Source of the DNA: Streptomyces sp. NBC_01232
Lineage (GTDB): Bacteria > Actinomycetota > Actinomycetes > Streptomycetales > Streptomycetaceae
Length of the DNA stretch: 64,000 nt
Reading direction: 5' to 3'
NCBI RefSeq assembly: GCF_035989885.1
Contig: NZ_CP108518.1
Location: forward strand, 5,695,001-5,759,000
The notes below the pieces were generated by a model, which was not told the origin of the DNA, ran no database searches, and saw nothing but the letters and a program-made list of their open reading frames with translations. Shown piece by piece: positions 1 to 9,256 of this stretch; the stretch's first letter is position 1; every line of letters begins with the position of its first letter. Made by a program: the position numbers and the translations under genes.

Positions 1-1509
1 GCCGGCGTACACCCCCCAGGCGGGGGAGAGGGTGGCGGCGAGGACGGCCCGCACCTCGAAGGCGGGGCGCCCGCCGTGCTGCAGGTACTCGTGCAGGATG
101 TCCGGGGTGTTCACGAAGAAGTTCGGCCGCATGACCGAGGCGGAGGGTGTGGCGGCCAGCTCGGTCAGGTACTCGGTCAGCTCGGCCTTGGTGTTGCGCC
201 AGGTGAAGTACGTGTAGGACTGCTGGAAGCCGACGGCGGCGAGCGCCCGCATCATCGCGGGCCGGGTGAAGGCCTCCGCCAGGAAGATCACGTCCGGGTC
301 GGACTTGTTGATGTCCGCGATCACCTTCTGCCAGAAGACGACCGGCTTGGTGTGCGGATTGTCGACCCGGAAGATGCGGACGCCGTGGTCCATCCAGTGC
401 CGCAGGATCCGGCAGGTCTCCTCGACGATGCCGGCCATGTCGGTGTCGAAGTGGATCGGATAGATGTCCTGGTACTTCTTCGGCGGGTTCTCGGCGTACG
501 CGATCGTCCCGTCGGCGCGGTGGCGGAACCACTCCGGGTGCTTCTCCACCCACGGGTGGTCGGGGGAGCACTGCAGCGCGAAGTCCAGCGCGATCTCCAT
601 GCCCAGCTCGCGGGCGCGCCCGACGAAGGCGTCGAAGTCCTCCATGGTGCCGAGCTCCGGGTGGACAGCGTCGTGCCCGCCCTCCGTGGAGCCGATCGCC
701 CACGGCACTCCGGGATCCCAACTCCCCGCGGAAAGCGTGTTGTTCGGCCCCTTGCGGTAGGTGGACCCGATCGGGTGGACGGGCGGCAGGTAGACCACGT
801 CGAAGCCCATCGCGGCGATCGCCGGCAGCCGCTCGGCGGCGGTCCGGAAGGTCCCGCTGACCGGAGCCTCGCCGGGCTCCAGGACGGCGCCCTCCGAACG
901 CGGGAACATCTCGTACCAGGAGCCGAAGAGGGCCCGCTTGCGCTCCACCAGGAGCGGCAGGGGCTTGGAGGCAGTGACCAGCTCCCGGTACGGACGCCTG
1001 GCCAGCGCGGCGTCCACGGCGGGGTTCAGGGCGGCCTCGTACCGTTCGGCGGCGGGCAGGTCCTCGTCACGCATGGTGCAGGCGGCGGCCAGGACGGCCT
1101 CGCGCCCGTCGCGCTTGGGGATCCGGGCCCCGGCCCGCTCGTAGAGCTCCGCGCCCTCCAGCAGCATCAGCCCGGTGTCGATCCCGGCGGGGATCTTGAT
1201 CGCGGCGTGGGCCCGCCAGGTGGCCACCGGATCGCTCCACGCCTCGACGGTGTACGTCCACCTCCCCTCGGCGTCGAGGGAGATCCTGGTCCCCCACCGG
1301 TCGGTTCCGGGGGCGAGCTCGCTCAGCGGCACGGGGGCCCGCAGCCTCCCGCCCGGATCGCGCAGGACGAGGTGGGCGGCTACGGCGTCGTGTCCTTCTC
1401 GGAACACGGTGGCGGAGATCTCGAAGACCTCGTCCACGACCGCCTTTGCGGGTCTGGCGCCGCAGTCGACGGCGGGGCGGACGTCCAGCACGGGAATGCG
1501 ACCGATCAT
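1..1509 (-). CDS. glgE: Alpha-1,4-glucan:maltose-1-phosphate maltosyltransferase GlgE (5'-part, cut by window edge)
   Basis: GlgE transfers maltose from alpha-maltose-1-phosphate onto the non-reducing end of alpha-1,4-glucan in the cytoplasm. About 503 codons are visible; the family is usually about 660-700 residues, so the C-terminal part lies left of base 1. The translation begins MIGRIPVLDVRP, has the N-terminal beta-sandwich domain, then the GH13 barrel with the likely nucleophile Asp383 in FRVDNP and acid/base Glu412 in FLAEAF. The KGPNN loop and the HPIGST segment also fit GlgE rather than an ordinary amylase. The start ATG has only a modest AGGTGA upstream. Partners such as treS, pep2 and glgB would be expected outside the window (inference). 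glgP lies 1.6 kb away and degrades the same polymer. Confidence 0.95.
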   Translation of the reverse strand, partial: MIGRIPVLDVRPAVDCGARPAKAVVDEVFEISATVFREGHDAVAAHLVLRDPGGRLRAPVPLSELAPGTDRWGTRISLDAEGRWTYTVEAWSDPVATWRAHAAIKIPAGIDTGLMLLEGAELYERAGARIPKRDGREAVLAAACTMRDEDLPAAERYEAALNPAVDAALARRPYRELVTASKPLPLLVERKRALFGSWYEMFPRSEGAVLEPGEAPVSGTFRTAAERLPAIAAMGFDVVYLPPVHPIGSTYRKGPNNTLSAGSWDPGVPWAIGSTEGGHDAVHPELGTMEDFDAFVGRARELGMEIALDFALQCSPDHPWVEKHPEWFRHRADGTIAYAENPPKKYQDIYPIHFDTDMAGIVEETCRILRHWMDHGVRIFRVDNPHTKPVVFWQKVIADINKSDPDVIFLAEAFTRPAMMRALAAVGFQQSYTYFTWRNTKAELTEYLTELAATPSASVMRPNFFVNTPDILHEYLQHGGRPAFEVRAVLAATLSPAWGVYAG

Positions 1510-2107
1510 GATGGGATCACCTGGGGGCAGTTCGCAGGGCTCGGTGACAACAGGCCAGCCGGAATCACGGCTGGTAGTGCACGCTCTGTTCGCTCTGTTT
1601 CTAGCCGCTCAGTGGACGGCTGGGCTGCGGGCATGGCCGCTCCTGTCCGCGTTCACTCGGGTGGCGGGGAGAGGGTTTGTGGGCGGGTGCGCCGTGCGTG
1701 TACGACGTTCGTGTGCGACGTGTACCCGGGGAGCCCTTCCCAGTCTCGCCCAACCCAATCCGCGCTCTCGGTCAACTACTCGTACGTAGTGGCACGGGTG
1801 TCACCGGGTGCCGGATCGACATCCGGCGGGGCTTCGTCAAGTCGGCCGGAATCAAAGGGTCCGGGCTGCGGAACACCCGTCCCAAGGGTCCCGCGGACCC
1901 CTCCCGCAGAGACGGTCGGACCGCCCCGGAGGACAATGACCCGCCACCCCCGAAGGCGGAACGGCCGGCGGTCCGGAAACCCTTCAGGATGTGGCCGAAA
2001 GACGTCCCCGGACGGCTTGCGGGCGACGGTACGTTCGAGTCCTCCGGGACCCTCCGGGGCGGTCCCGGGCCGTCCACACCTGTCATCCGTACGGGGGACA
2101 ATGCCCC
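1510..2107. other. Divergent intergenic region between glgE and a hypothetical gene
   Basis: About 600 bases without a convincing gene. Overlapping long frames on both strands look like GC-skew shadows: arginine- and proline-rich and without family resemblance. It must carry the outward promoters of glgE (leftward) and of the gene at 2108 (rightward). No clear operator, riboswitch or terminator was recognised. Confidence 0.5.
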
Positions 2108-2977
2108 ATGCACTCGGAGGCACTGCACGAACTGATCGGCGCCCGGCTGCGTGCGGCCGACCCGCGGATGCGGGAGGCGGCCGCGCGCCGGGCGGCGTCC
2201 GTCGCCTGGGGTCCGGACCAGGAGCGGTACCTGGCCGCAGCCCTCGCCGCCGCCGTCGGCCGCGAGCACGACCCCGCCGCCCTGGCGGCGCAGATCGATG
2301 CGCTGCCGGCCGTCGAACCGGCCCTCGACGACACCGCGCTGGTCCGCCTCGCCGGCCGCAGCGCCGGCTCCCCGGCCCTGGCCGCACTGCTCGTCCGCGC
2401 GGCCAGGCTGCAGATATCCGGCCCGGCGGAGCCCAGCGGCGACGCGACCCGGGTCGTCGTGCGCTGCCTGCGCGGGGCCCCGCACACCGGGCTCGGGCTG
2501 CGCACCCCCGGCGGGGAGTGGGTGGTGCTGGAGCGGATCGAGTTCTACGGCAGGGCCGTGGACCGGCTGGACCCCGGCTGCACGGCCCGGGTGCTGCTGT
2601 CCGGTCCCGGCGCGCGGGAGCTCGCCGAGTGGGACCGCCTGGACGCCGACCCCCGGGCCCGGGAGTACGCACCCTGGCTGCGCGCGGCCGACGCCCGGTT
2701 ACGGTCGCGCGCCGCCGAGGACATCGCGGACTGGCCCGACTCCTGGGCGCCCGAAGTGGGCCGCTACCTGTGCGGCGTGCTCGCCTGGGCCGCGGTGCGG
2801 GAGACGGACCACGGCGTGCTGGAGTCCCACCTGCACGCACTGCTCGCCCTGAGCCGCTTCCTGGCGGAGCCGGCCTTCGCCCTGCTGCGCACCATGGACC
2901 GCGCCGCCCTGCCCCGGGTGCTGCGGCCCTGTCTGGACGACCTGTTGGAGGCGGACCGGCCCGGTACCGGCCGGTGA
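2108..2977 (+). CDS. Conserved hypothetical protein with a TTA leucine codon
   Basis: A 289-residue soluble protein, MHSEALHELIG..., rich in Ala, Arg, Leu and Asp, with no signal peptide or membrane segment and no domain I recognise. An ATG at 2108 is preferred over an in-frame start at 1991, because the extra 39 residues are low-quality sequence and would run into the promoter region. Codon 198 (2699-2701) is TTA, the rare leucine codon read by the bldA tRNA in Streptomyces. Translation may therefore be limited to late growth or development. It sits alone between glgE and glgP, so a link to glycogen or trehalose metabolism is possible but only by position. Confidence 0.75.
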   Translation: MHSEALHELIGARLRAADPRMREAAARRAASVAWGPDQERYLAAALAAAVGREHDPAALAAQIDALPAVEPALDDTALVRLAGRSAGSPALAALLVRAARLQISGPAEPSGDATRVVVRCLRGAPHTGLGLRTPGGEWVVLERIEFYGRAVDRLDPGCTARVLLSGPGARELAEWDRLDADPRAREYAPWLRAADARLRSRAAEDIADWPDSWAPEVGRYLCGVLAWAAVRETDHGVLESHLHALLALSRFLAEPAFALLRTMDRAALPRVLRPCLDDLLEADRPGTGR

Positions 2978-3097
2978 GCCCCGCCCGAGGCCCCATGGCC
3001 GGAACACGCGGGCGTCGCTAGCCTTCCCGGGGTGATGCGCGGGTGCACAGCGTGGTGTGGCCGCTCCGATCCGTAATCCCCTGCGAAGGTGGAACAC

Positions 3098-5734
3098 GTG
3101 AAGGCTATCCGTCGATTCACCGTGCGCCCCGTCCTCCCGGAACCCCTGCTGCCGCTCACCGGCCTCGCGCGCAATCTGCGCTGGTCGTGGCATTCCGAGA
3201 CCCGTGAACTCTTCCAATCCGTCGACCCCGAGGGCTGGCAGGCCGCCGGCGGCGATCCCGTCCGGCTGCTCGGTGCCGTCTCCGCGGCCCGGCTCGCCGA
3301 ACTGGCCGCGGACCGCCGGTTCCTGCGGCGGCTCGCCGTCGCGGCCGCCGACCTCGATGACTACGTCAACGGCGGGAGGTGGTACCAGAGCCAGGAGAAC
3401 GGCGCGGAACTGCCCGCCGCCATCGCCTATTTCTCGCCCGAATTCGGGATCACCGCCGCCCTGCCGCAGTACTCGGGCGGCCTCGGCATCCTCGCCGGGG
3501 ACCACCTGAAGGCCGCCAGCGACCTCGGCGTCCCGCTCATCGGGGTGGGCCTGCTCTACCGCCACGGCTACTTCCGCCAGTCGCTCTCCCGAGACGGCTG
3601 GCAGCAGGAGCACTATCCCGTCCTCGACCCCAACGAACTCCCGCTCGGCCTGCTCCGCCAGGACGACGGCACCCCCGCCCGCGTCTCGCTGACCCTGCCC
3701 GGCGGACGCACGCTGCACGCCCACATCTGGCAGGCCCGCGTCGGCCGCGTACCGCTGCTGCTCCTGGACTCCGACGTCGAGGACAACGACGCCCCGGCCC
3801 GGGAGGTGACCGACCGGCTCTACGGCGGCGGCAGCGACCACCGGCTGCTCCAGGAGATGCTGCTCGGCATCGGCGGCGTGCGCGCGGTGCGCGCGTACTG
3901 CCGGATCACCGGGCATCCCGATCCCGAGGTCTTCCACACCAACGAGGGCCACGCCGGCTTCCTCGGGCTCGAACGCATAAGGGAACTGGAGAGGGAGCAG
4001 GGCCTCGGTTTCGAAGCTGCCGTCGAGGCGGTGCGCGCCGGAACCGTGTTCACCACGCACACCCCCGTCCCTGCCGGGATCGACCGCTTCGAGCGGGCCC
4101 TGGTCGCCCGGCACTTCGGGGAGGGCGGGGAGCTGCCCGGCGTACCGGTCGAGAGGATCCTGGAACTGGGCGCCGAGACGTACCCCGGCGGCGATCCCGG
4201 CGTGTTCAACATGGCGGTGATGGGACTGCGCCTGGCCCAGCGCGCCAACGGGGTGTCCACCCTGCACGGCGCGGTCAGCCGGGAGATGTTCGCCGGGCTG
4301 TGGCCGGGCTTCGACCCGGCCGACGTGCCCATCACCTCCGTGACCAACGGGGTGCACGCCCCGACCTGGGTGGCCCCCGAGGTGATCCGGCTCGGCGCCC
4401 GCCAGATCGGCGCGGGCCGCACCGAGGACGCCCTGTCGGTGGGCGGCTCCCCCCGCTGGGACGCGGTCGCCGACATCCCGGACCAGGACGTGTGGGACCT
4501 GCGGCGGGTGCTGCGCGAGCAGCTGGTGCAGGAGGTACGGGACCGGCTGCGGGCCTCGTGGCACCAGCGCGGGGCCGCCGCGGCCGAACTGGGCTGGGTG
4601 GACTCCGTACTCGACCCCGACGTGCTCACCATCGGTTTCGCCCGGCGCGTGCCCTCGTACAAGAGGCTGACGCTGATGCTGCGCGATCCGGAGCGGCTGC
4701 GCAGGCTGCTGCTGGACCCGGAGCGGCCGGTGCAGATCGTCGTGGCGGGCAAGGCCCACCCGGCCGACGACGGCGGGAAGCGGCTCGTGCAGGAGCTGGT
4801 GCGCTTCGCCGACGACCCGCGGGTGCGGCACCGGATCGTCTTCCTGCCCGACTACGGCATGGCCATGGCGCAGAAGCTCTACCCGGGCTGCGACGTCTGG
4901 CTCAACAATCCGCTGCGGCCCCTGGAGGCGTGCGGGACGAGCGGGATGAAGGCCGCCCTGAACGGCTGTCTCAACCTGTCCGTGCTGGACGGCTGGTGGG
5001 ACGAGTGGTTCGAGCCGGACTTCGGCTGGGCCATCCCGACCGCCGACGGGCTCGGCGCGGACGAGGACCGGCGCGACCACCTGGAGGCGAGCGCCCTCTA
5101 CGAGCTGATCGAGAACCGGGTCGCGCCCCGGTTCTACGACCGGACCGGGCGCACCGGCCTCCCGGTGCGGTGGATCGAGATGGTCCGGCGCACACTGGTC
5201 TCGCTGGGACCGAAGGTGCTCGCGGGGCGGATGGTCCGGGAGTACGTGGAGCGGCTGTACACGCCGGCCGCGCTCGCCCACCGGGCCCTGGACTCCGAGG
5301 CGGCGCGTGACCTCGCCTGGTGGAAGGGGCGGGTCCGGGCGGCCTGGCCGCGGATCTCCGTCGAGCACGTGGAGACGCTGGCCGAGGCCCCGGTGGGCGG
5401 CACCGCCGAGCTGGGCGCCACCCTCACCCTGCGCGTGCAGGTGGCGCTGGACGCGCTCGCGCCCGAGGACGTGGAGGTGCACGCCTTCGCCGGGCGGGTG
5501 GACCCGCAGGACGTGATCCGGGACGGGCGGAGCTTCCCGCTCAAGCCGGCCGCGGGGCCCGATCTGGAGGGGCGCTGGGTGTACGAGGGTCCGCTCGCGC
5601 TCGACCGTACGGGGCCCTTCGGCTACACGGTGCGCATCCTGCCCGCGCACCCGCTGCTGGCGACCCCGGCCGAATTGGGCCTGGTCGCGGCGCCGGTGGA
5701 GACCGACGCGGGGGGCGGGGTGCTCCTGCGCTGA
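3098..5734 (+). CDS. glgP: Alpha-glucan (glycogen/maltodextrin) phosphorylase
   Basis: This enzyme phosphorolyses alpha-1,4-glucan to glucose-1-phosphate using pyridoxal phosphate. The 878-residue chain opens with a DUF3417-type N-terminal domain (FTVRPVLPEPL, NLRWSWH), followed by the GT35 phosphorylase body. The PLP-lysine motif GTSGMKA places the Schiff-base lysine at residue 618. The HTNEGH and THTPVPAG segments are also typical of the bacterial short-glucan subfamily. A GTG at 3098 is chosen over the GTG at 3089 because GAAGGTGG at 3085-3092 then serves as a Shine-Dalgarno 5 bases upstream. A strong hairpin follows the stop. The neighbour glgE makes the substrate polymer. Confidence 0.95.
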   Translation: MKAIRRFTVRPVLPEPLLPLTGLARNLRWSWHSETRELFQSVDPEGWQAAGGDPVRLLGAVSAARLAELAADRRFLRRLAVAAADLDDYVNGGRWYQSQENGAELPAAIAYFSPEFGITAALPQYSGGLGILAGDHLKAASDLGVPLIGVGLLYRHGYFRQSLSRDGWQQEHYPVLDPNELPLGLLRQDDGTPARVSLTLPGGRTLHAHIWQARVGRVPLLLLDSDVEDNDAPAREVTDRLYGGGSDHRLLQEMLLGIGGVRAVRAYCRITGHPDPEVFHTNEGHAGFLGLERIRELEREQGLGFEAAVEAVRAGTVFTTHTPVPAGIDRFERALVARHFGEGGELPGVPVERILELGAETYPGGDPGVFNMAVMGLRLAQRANGVSTLHGAVSREMFAGLWPGFDPADVPITSVTNGVHAPTWVAPEVIRLGARQIGAGRTEDALSVGGSPRWDAVADIPDQDVWDLRRVLREQLVQEVRDRLRASWHQRGAAAAELGWVDSVLDPDVLTIGFARRVPSYKRLTLMLRDPERLRRLLLDPERPVQIVVAGKAHPADDGGKRLVQELVRFADDPRVRHRIVFLPDYGMAMAQKLYPGCDVWLNNPLRPLEACGTSGMKAALNGCLNLSVLDGWWDEWFEPDFGWAIPTADGLGADEDRRDHLEASALYELIENRVAPRFYDRTGRTGLPVRWIEMVRRTLVSLGPKVLAGRMVREYVERLYTPAALAHRALDSEAARDLAWWKGRVRAAWPRISVEHVETLAEAPVGGTAELGATLTLRVQVALDALAPEDVEVHAFAGRVDPQDVIRDGRSFPLKPAAGPDLEGRWVYEGPLALDRTGPFGYTVRILPAHPLLATPAELGLVAAPVETDAGGGVLLR

Positions 5735-5742
5735 CCTCGTGG

Positions 5743-5779
5743 GGCCGGGCGGCGCGGTGCGGGTGCGCGCCGCCCGGCC
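5743..5779 (+). terminator. Terminator hairpin after glgP
   Basis: A perfect 14-bp GC stem with a 9-base loop starts 8 bases after the glgP stop codon. There is no U-tract, as is common for Streptomyces terminators. Confidence 0.6.
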
Positions 5780-5901
5780 TCATGGGTGAACCACGTCCGC
5801 ACAAGATCTGCGGAAACGTTCCGGCAATGGGTCGCGCTCCTACGCTGCCCGAGGGTGCCACCGGACCGGCATCCGCGGAACCCGAGGAACGGACACCTCC
5901 C

Positions 5902-6510
5902 ATGCGTCTTCGCTCGACCGCCGCCGTGCTCGTCGGCGCTCTCGCGCTCGCCCTGCCCACCGCCGGCCCGTCACTGGCCGACGACCACGAGGAACGCGCC
6001 CTCGGCACGCTGCACTACACCTACCTCGACGCGTCGGGCTCCCAGCGGAGCGGGCGGATCCGGCCCGCCGGCAACGACACCTGCTACCTGCTGACGCGCA
6101 CCTCCCGCGACGAGCCCGCCATCGAGGTGCGCAACGAGACGGAGTCGCTGGCGGTCCTCTTCGACAACCGCAGCTGTGAGGGCGAGGCGGAGACGGTGCT
6201 GCGGCCGGGGGCGAAGGCGAAGCAGGTGGAGGTCGTCTCGGTCTACTTCAAGCCGGCGGACGACGAGGACGCGGGCCGGGGCGACAACGGGGGCAACGGC
6301 ACCTGGCCGGGCCGTGACGAGAACGCGGGCAACGGCGGCAACGGCGGCAACGGTGGCAATGGCGGCAATGGCACCTGGCCGGGCCGCGAGGACCAGCCGC
6401 GCCAGGACCAGAGCGCCCCGGACCAGAGCCAGAACCGTGACGACGAGGAAGAGGAGCAGGAGGAGCAGGAGGAGGACTTCCTCACCGCGATCCTCCGCGC
6501 CCTCCACTGA
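5902..6510 (+). CDS. Secreted protein with Gly-Asn repeat and acidic tail, function unknown
   Basis: A 202-residue protein with a Sec signal peptide (residues 1 to about 27, MRLRSTAAVLVG..., cleavage near SLADD). A compact region to about residue 110 contains two cysteines (in NDTCYLL and NRSCEGE) that could form a disulfide. The rest is low complexity: GNG/GGN repeats between two copies of NGTWPGR, then a Gln/Glu-rich acidic stretch and a short amphipathic end. The N-terminal part looks globular and beta-rich, the tail disordered. No family was recognised. The ATG at 5902 has GAACGGACACC ahead of it. The gene converges on the metalloprotease gene across a shared hairpin. Confidence 0.8.
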   Translation: MRLRSTAAVLVGALALALPTAGPSLADDHEERALGTLHYTYLDASGSQRSGRIRPAGNDTCYLLTRTSRDEPAIEVRNETESLAVLFDNRSCEGEAETVLRPGAKAKQVEVVSVYFKPADDEDAGRGDNGGNGTWPGRDENAGNGGNGGNGGNGGNGTWPGREDQPRQDQSAPDQSQNRDDEEEEQEEQEEDFLTAILRALH

Positions 6511-6527
6511 CACCGGTCAATGGAACA

Positions 6528-6561
6528 GGGCCGCCCGGGGAGGATTCCTCCCGGGCGGCCC
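6528..6561. terminator. Bidirectional terminator hairpin between convergent genes
   Basis: A GC-rich inverted repeat (GGGCCGCCC against GGGCGGCCC, with a further GGAGG/CCTCC inner stem and one bulge) separates the stop codons of the secreted Gly-Asn protein and the metalloprotease. Confidence 0.6.
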
Positions 6562-6605
6562 CGTGGTCTCACTGCTCAGCCGGTGTTCACTTCACCCCGG
6601 TGGGG

Positions 6606-8873
6606 TCAGAAGGTGAGCTTCCAGCTGTTGATGTAGCCGGTGTCCAGGCTGGCGGCATCCCTGACGCGCAGCTTCCAGGTGCCGTTCGCGACCTCGGAGG
6701 AGGCGTTCACGGTGAACTGCTGGACGATGTTGTCCGCGCTGCCGCCGGTGCGGTTGCGCAGGTTGTAGACGCTGCCGTCGGGGGCGATCAGGTCGACCAC
6801 CAGGTCACCGACGTAGGTGTGGACGATGTTCACGTCCACCTTGAGGGCGCTCGGGGCGTTGCCCGTGCGCGTCACGCTGATCGGGGACTCGACGGTCGCG
6901 TTGTCCTTGATCTGGTAGTCCGTGGTGTTCTCGAAGACGTTCGGCTGCGTGGTGCCGACCGTCCAGGTGAACGCCGCGGTGCCGGTCTGGTTCTGCGAGT
7001 CGGTCACCGTGACGGTCACGTTGGACGTGCCCGCGGTGGTGGCCGTGCCCGAGATCAGGCCGTTGGAGGAGTTGATCGACAGCCCGGCCGGCAGGCCGGT
7101 CGCCGCGTAGCTCAGCGCACCCGGGTTCGTGCTGGTGGCCTGGACCTGCAGGCTCACTGCGCCACCGGTGGCGGTGTTCTGGTTGGCGATCGGGGTGACC
7201 GTGACACCGTTGGAGATACGGCCTCCGACGGCGACGCCGGCCCAGGCGTTGGCGACGTTGTTGTAGATCGTCGAGCCCTGGCCGTAGAGGTCGGCGGCCG
7301 CCTTCAGCGTCTGCACGCGGGCGTCGGCGTAGTTGGTGTTCGACTTGAAGTAGCCCACGGTCAGCGCGCGGAACCAGATCTTCGAGGCGGCGTCGCGGCC
7401 GATCGCGGTGACGGGCAGGCCGTCCGCGGTCGGCGAGTTGTAGCTCACGCCGTTGACGACCTTGGCGCCCGAGCCCTCGGAGGCCAGGTAGTACCAGTGG
7501 TTGGCCGGACCCGAGGAGTAGTGGACGTCGATGGAGCCGATGCCCGAGTACCAGCTGTCCTTGGACGAGCCGTCCTTGCTCGGCTTGTCCATGTAGCGCA
7601 GCGGGCTGCCGTCGCCGTTGATGTCGATCTTCTCGCCGACCAGGTAATCACCGACGTCGGCCGGGTTGTTGGCGTAGAACTCGACGGCGGCGGCCATGAT
7701 GTCGGAGGTCGCCTCGTTCAGACCGCCGGGCTCACCGCTGTAGGTCATGTTGCCGGTGACCGAGGTCAGGCCGTGGGTCATCTCGTGCGCGGCCACGTCG
7801 GTGGAGGTGAGCGGCTTGTTGTTGCCCTCGCCGTCGCCGTACGTCATGCAGAAGCAGGAGTCCTGCCAGAACGCGTTGACGTAGGCGTTGCCGTAGTGGA
7901 CCCGGGTGTACGGGGCCACGCCGTCGTTGCGCAGGCCGTTGCGGCCGTGCACGTTCTTGTAGTAGTCCCAGGTGACCGCGGCGCCGTAGTGGGCGTCCGC
8001 GGCGGCCGTCTCCAGGTTGGCCGGCAGGCCGTTGCCCCAGACGTCGTCCGGGCCGGAGAAGAGCGTGCCGGTGCCGGAGGAACCGCGGTTGAGGTTGTAG
8101 GTCTTGTGGTTTCCGCGCGCGGCGTCGGTCAGGTTCCACGTGCTGCCCGACTGGCTGGTCCCCAGGGTCACCTGACCGCTGTACATCGTGTTGCCGGTGC
8201 CGGTCTCGACGGCCTGCCACTCGGTGATCTTGGCGCCGGTCCTGGCGTTGGTCACCACGTGGAGCTCGTTCGGCGTGCCGTCGTGCTGGAGGCCGCCGAC
8301 GACGGTCTCGAACGCGAGGACCGGTACGCCGTCTGCCGCCCAGATCACCTTGCGGGCGTTCTTGGAGGCCTTGGCCTCCTTGGATCCCTCGGCGTTCGCG
8401 ACGGAGACGGCCTGGCTCTCGGCCGCCGCCGGGGTGACCGAGGCCTCGGTGGTCGCCACCTTGATCTCGTGGTTCGTCGCCTTGGTCACGCTCTTGGTGA
8501 CGCCGTCCTTGGCGTGGACGGTGAGGTCACCACCCAGGACGGGGAGCCCGTCGTAGGTCCGCTCGTAGGTGGTGTGCGTGGTGCCGTCCGCGTCCTTGAC
8601 CACGTCGCGGACGACGAGCTTCTCGCCGCTGCCGAGGCCGAGCGCCTTGGCGGCCTGCGCAGTGGTCGAGTTGGCCTCGGCGAGGAGCGTCGCACGCTCC
8701 GAAGCGCTGAGTACGAGGTTGGCCGCGCCCGGGTTGGACTGGGTGGCCTTGGGTGCCTTTGACGCGGTGGCGTCGGCGGTTGCGGTGCCGGACTGTATGC
8801 CGACGGCGAGCAGCGCTGCGGCGGCAACGAGCGCGCCGGCCGCGGTGGCACGCCTCTGGGGGGTGGACCTCAA
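6606..8873 (-). CDS. Secreted M4 (thermolysin-like) metallopeptidase with P domain
   Basis: An extracellular zinc endopeptidase of 755 residues. In order it shows a signal peptide (to about residue 35), an FTP/PepSY propeptide, the M4 catalytic and C-terminal domains (about 235-530), an Ig-like putative-sugar/He_PIG domain (about 545-625) and a proprotein-convertase P domain at the C terminus (NTTDYQI to the end). Zinc ligands are present: HEMTH gives His363, Glu364 and His367, and Glu387 lies in NEATSD with thermolysin-like spacing. A TTG at 8873 is chosen because AAGGAG lies 6 bases upstream; a TTG at 8891 is the alternative. In S. coelicolor a neutral zinc protease occupies the similar position (from memory). 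Confidence 0.92.
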   Translation of the reverse strand: MRSTPQRRATAAGALVAAAALLAVGIQSGTATADATASKAPKATQSNPGAANLVLSASERATLLAEANSTTAQAAKALGLGSGEKLVVRDVVKDADGTTHTTYERTYDGLPVLGGDLTVHAKDGVTKSVTKATNHEIKVATTEASVTPAAAESQAVSVANAEGSKEAKASKNARKVIWAADGVPVLAFETVVGGLQHDGTPNELHVVTNARTGAKITEWQAVETGTGNTMYSGQVTLGTSQSGSTWNLTDAARGNHKTYNLNRGSSGTGTLFSGPDDVWGNGLPANLETAAADAHYGAAVTWDYYKNVHGRNGLRNDGVAPYTRVHYGNAYVNAFWQDSCFCMTYGDGEGNNKPLTSTDVAAHEMTHGLTSVTGNMTYSGEPGGLNEATSDIMAAAVEFYANNPADVGDYLVGEKIDINGDGSPLRYMDKPSKDGSSKDSWYSGIGSIDVHYSSGPANHWYYLASEGSGAKVVNGVSYNSPTADGLPVTAIGRDAASKIWFRALTVGYFKSNTNYADARVQTLKAAADLYGQGSTIYNNVANAWAGVAVGGRISNGVTVTPIANQNTATGGAVSLQVQATSTNPGALSYAATGLPAGLSINSSNGLISGTATTAGTSNVTVTVTDSQNQTGTAAFTWTVGTTQPNVFENTTDYQIKDNATVESPISVTRTGNAPSALKVDVNIVHTYVGDLVVDLIAPDGSVYNLRNRTGGSADNIVQQFTVNASSEVANGTWKLRVRDAASLDTGYINSWKLTF

Positions 8874-9256
8874 CGCAGACTCCTTCTGCAAGGGGGGTTC
8901 CGGATGGCTGGGTGGGCCTCCGGGCAGAACAGGGCTGGTGCGATGAACGGTCGAAGATTGCCACTCGCAGAGTCAGATGTCAGGGCCGCGTCAAAAGGTT
9001 GGCCGGAAACGGTTCGTTGTCCGAAGATACGTATCCGGTATCCGGAGCATTCACCTACGGATGCGTCCCTGCACCGCCCGGCATGCGGAACGCCTGCTAC
9101 CGGTTGCTAACACTTGCGCAACAAGCGGCTGCGTTGACCCAAACGGCATTTACCGTACGGGTGTTTGTCGTACTGTTTCCCGGTGCGGCGGATGTTCGTA
9201 GCCAGGGGAAGCCATGGACACCTGCCACTGTCATAGACCACGTGCCAGGGGGGCCC
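8874..9256. promoter_or_regulatory. Divergent promoter region, metalloprotease / sugar transferase
   Basis: About 380 non-coding bases of lower GC content than the flanking genes. It must promote both outward genes. A TTGACC at 9134-9139 followed 16 bases later by TACGGG is a possible but weak vegetative promoter for the rightward gene. A short direct repeat GTATCCG-GTATCCG lies near 9030. No operator was identified with confidence. Confidence 0.35.

Noticed and set aside
76..3021. A very long rightward open frame covering glgE and the next gene
   Set aside because: It is antisense to clear GlgE coding sequence and is rich in Gly, Arg and Pro; this is a common shadow in high-GC DNA.
2699..5650. 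A 983-residue leftward frame opposite glgP
   Set aside because: The opposite strand encodes an unmistakable glycogen phosphorylase; the frame has no domain signature.
6600..8762. A 720-residue rightward frame opposite the M4 protease
   Set aside because: Gly/Val/Arg-rich composition of a shadow frame; the leftward protein has complete zinc and P-domain signatures.
8753..9256. 168 extra in-frame residues upstream of the sugar transferase start
   Set aside because: They run through the protease start and the non-coding gap, and an ATG with a good Shine-Dalgarno lies at 9257.
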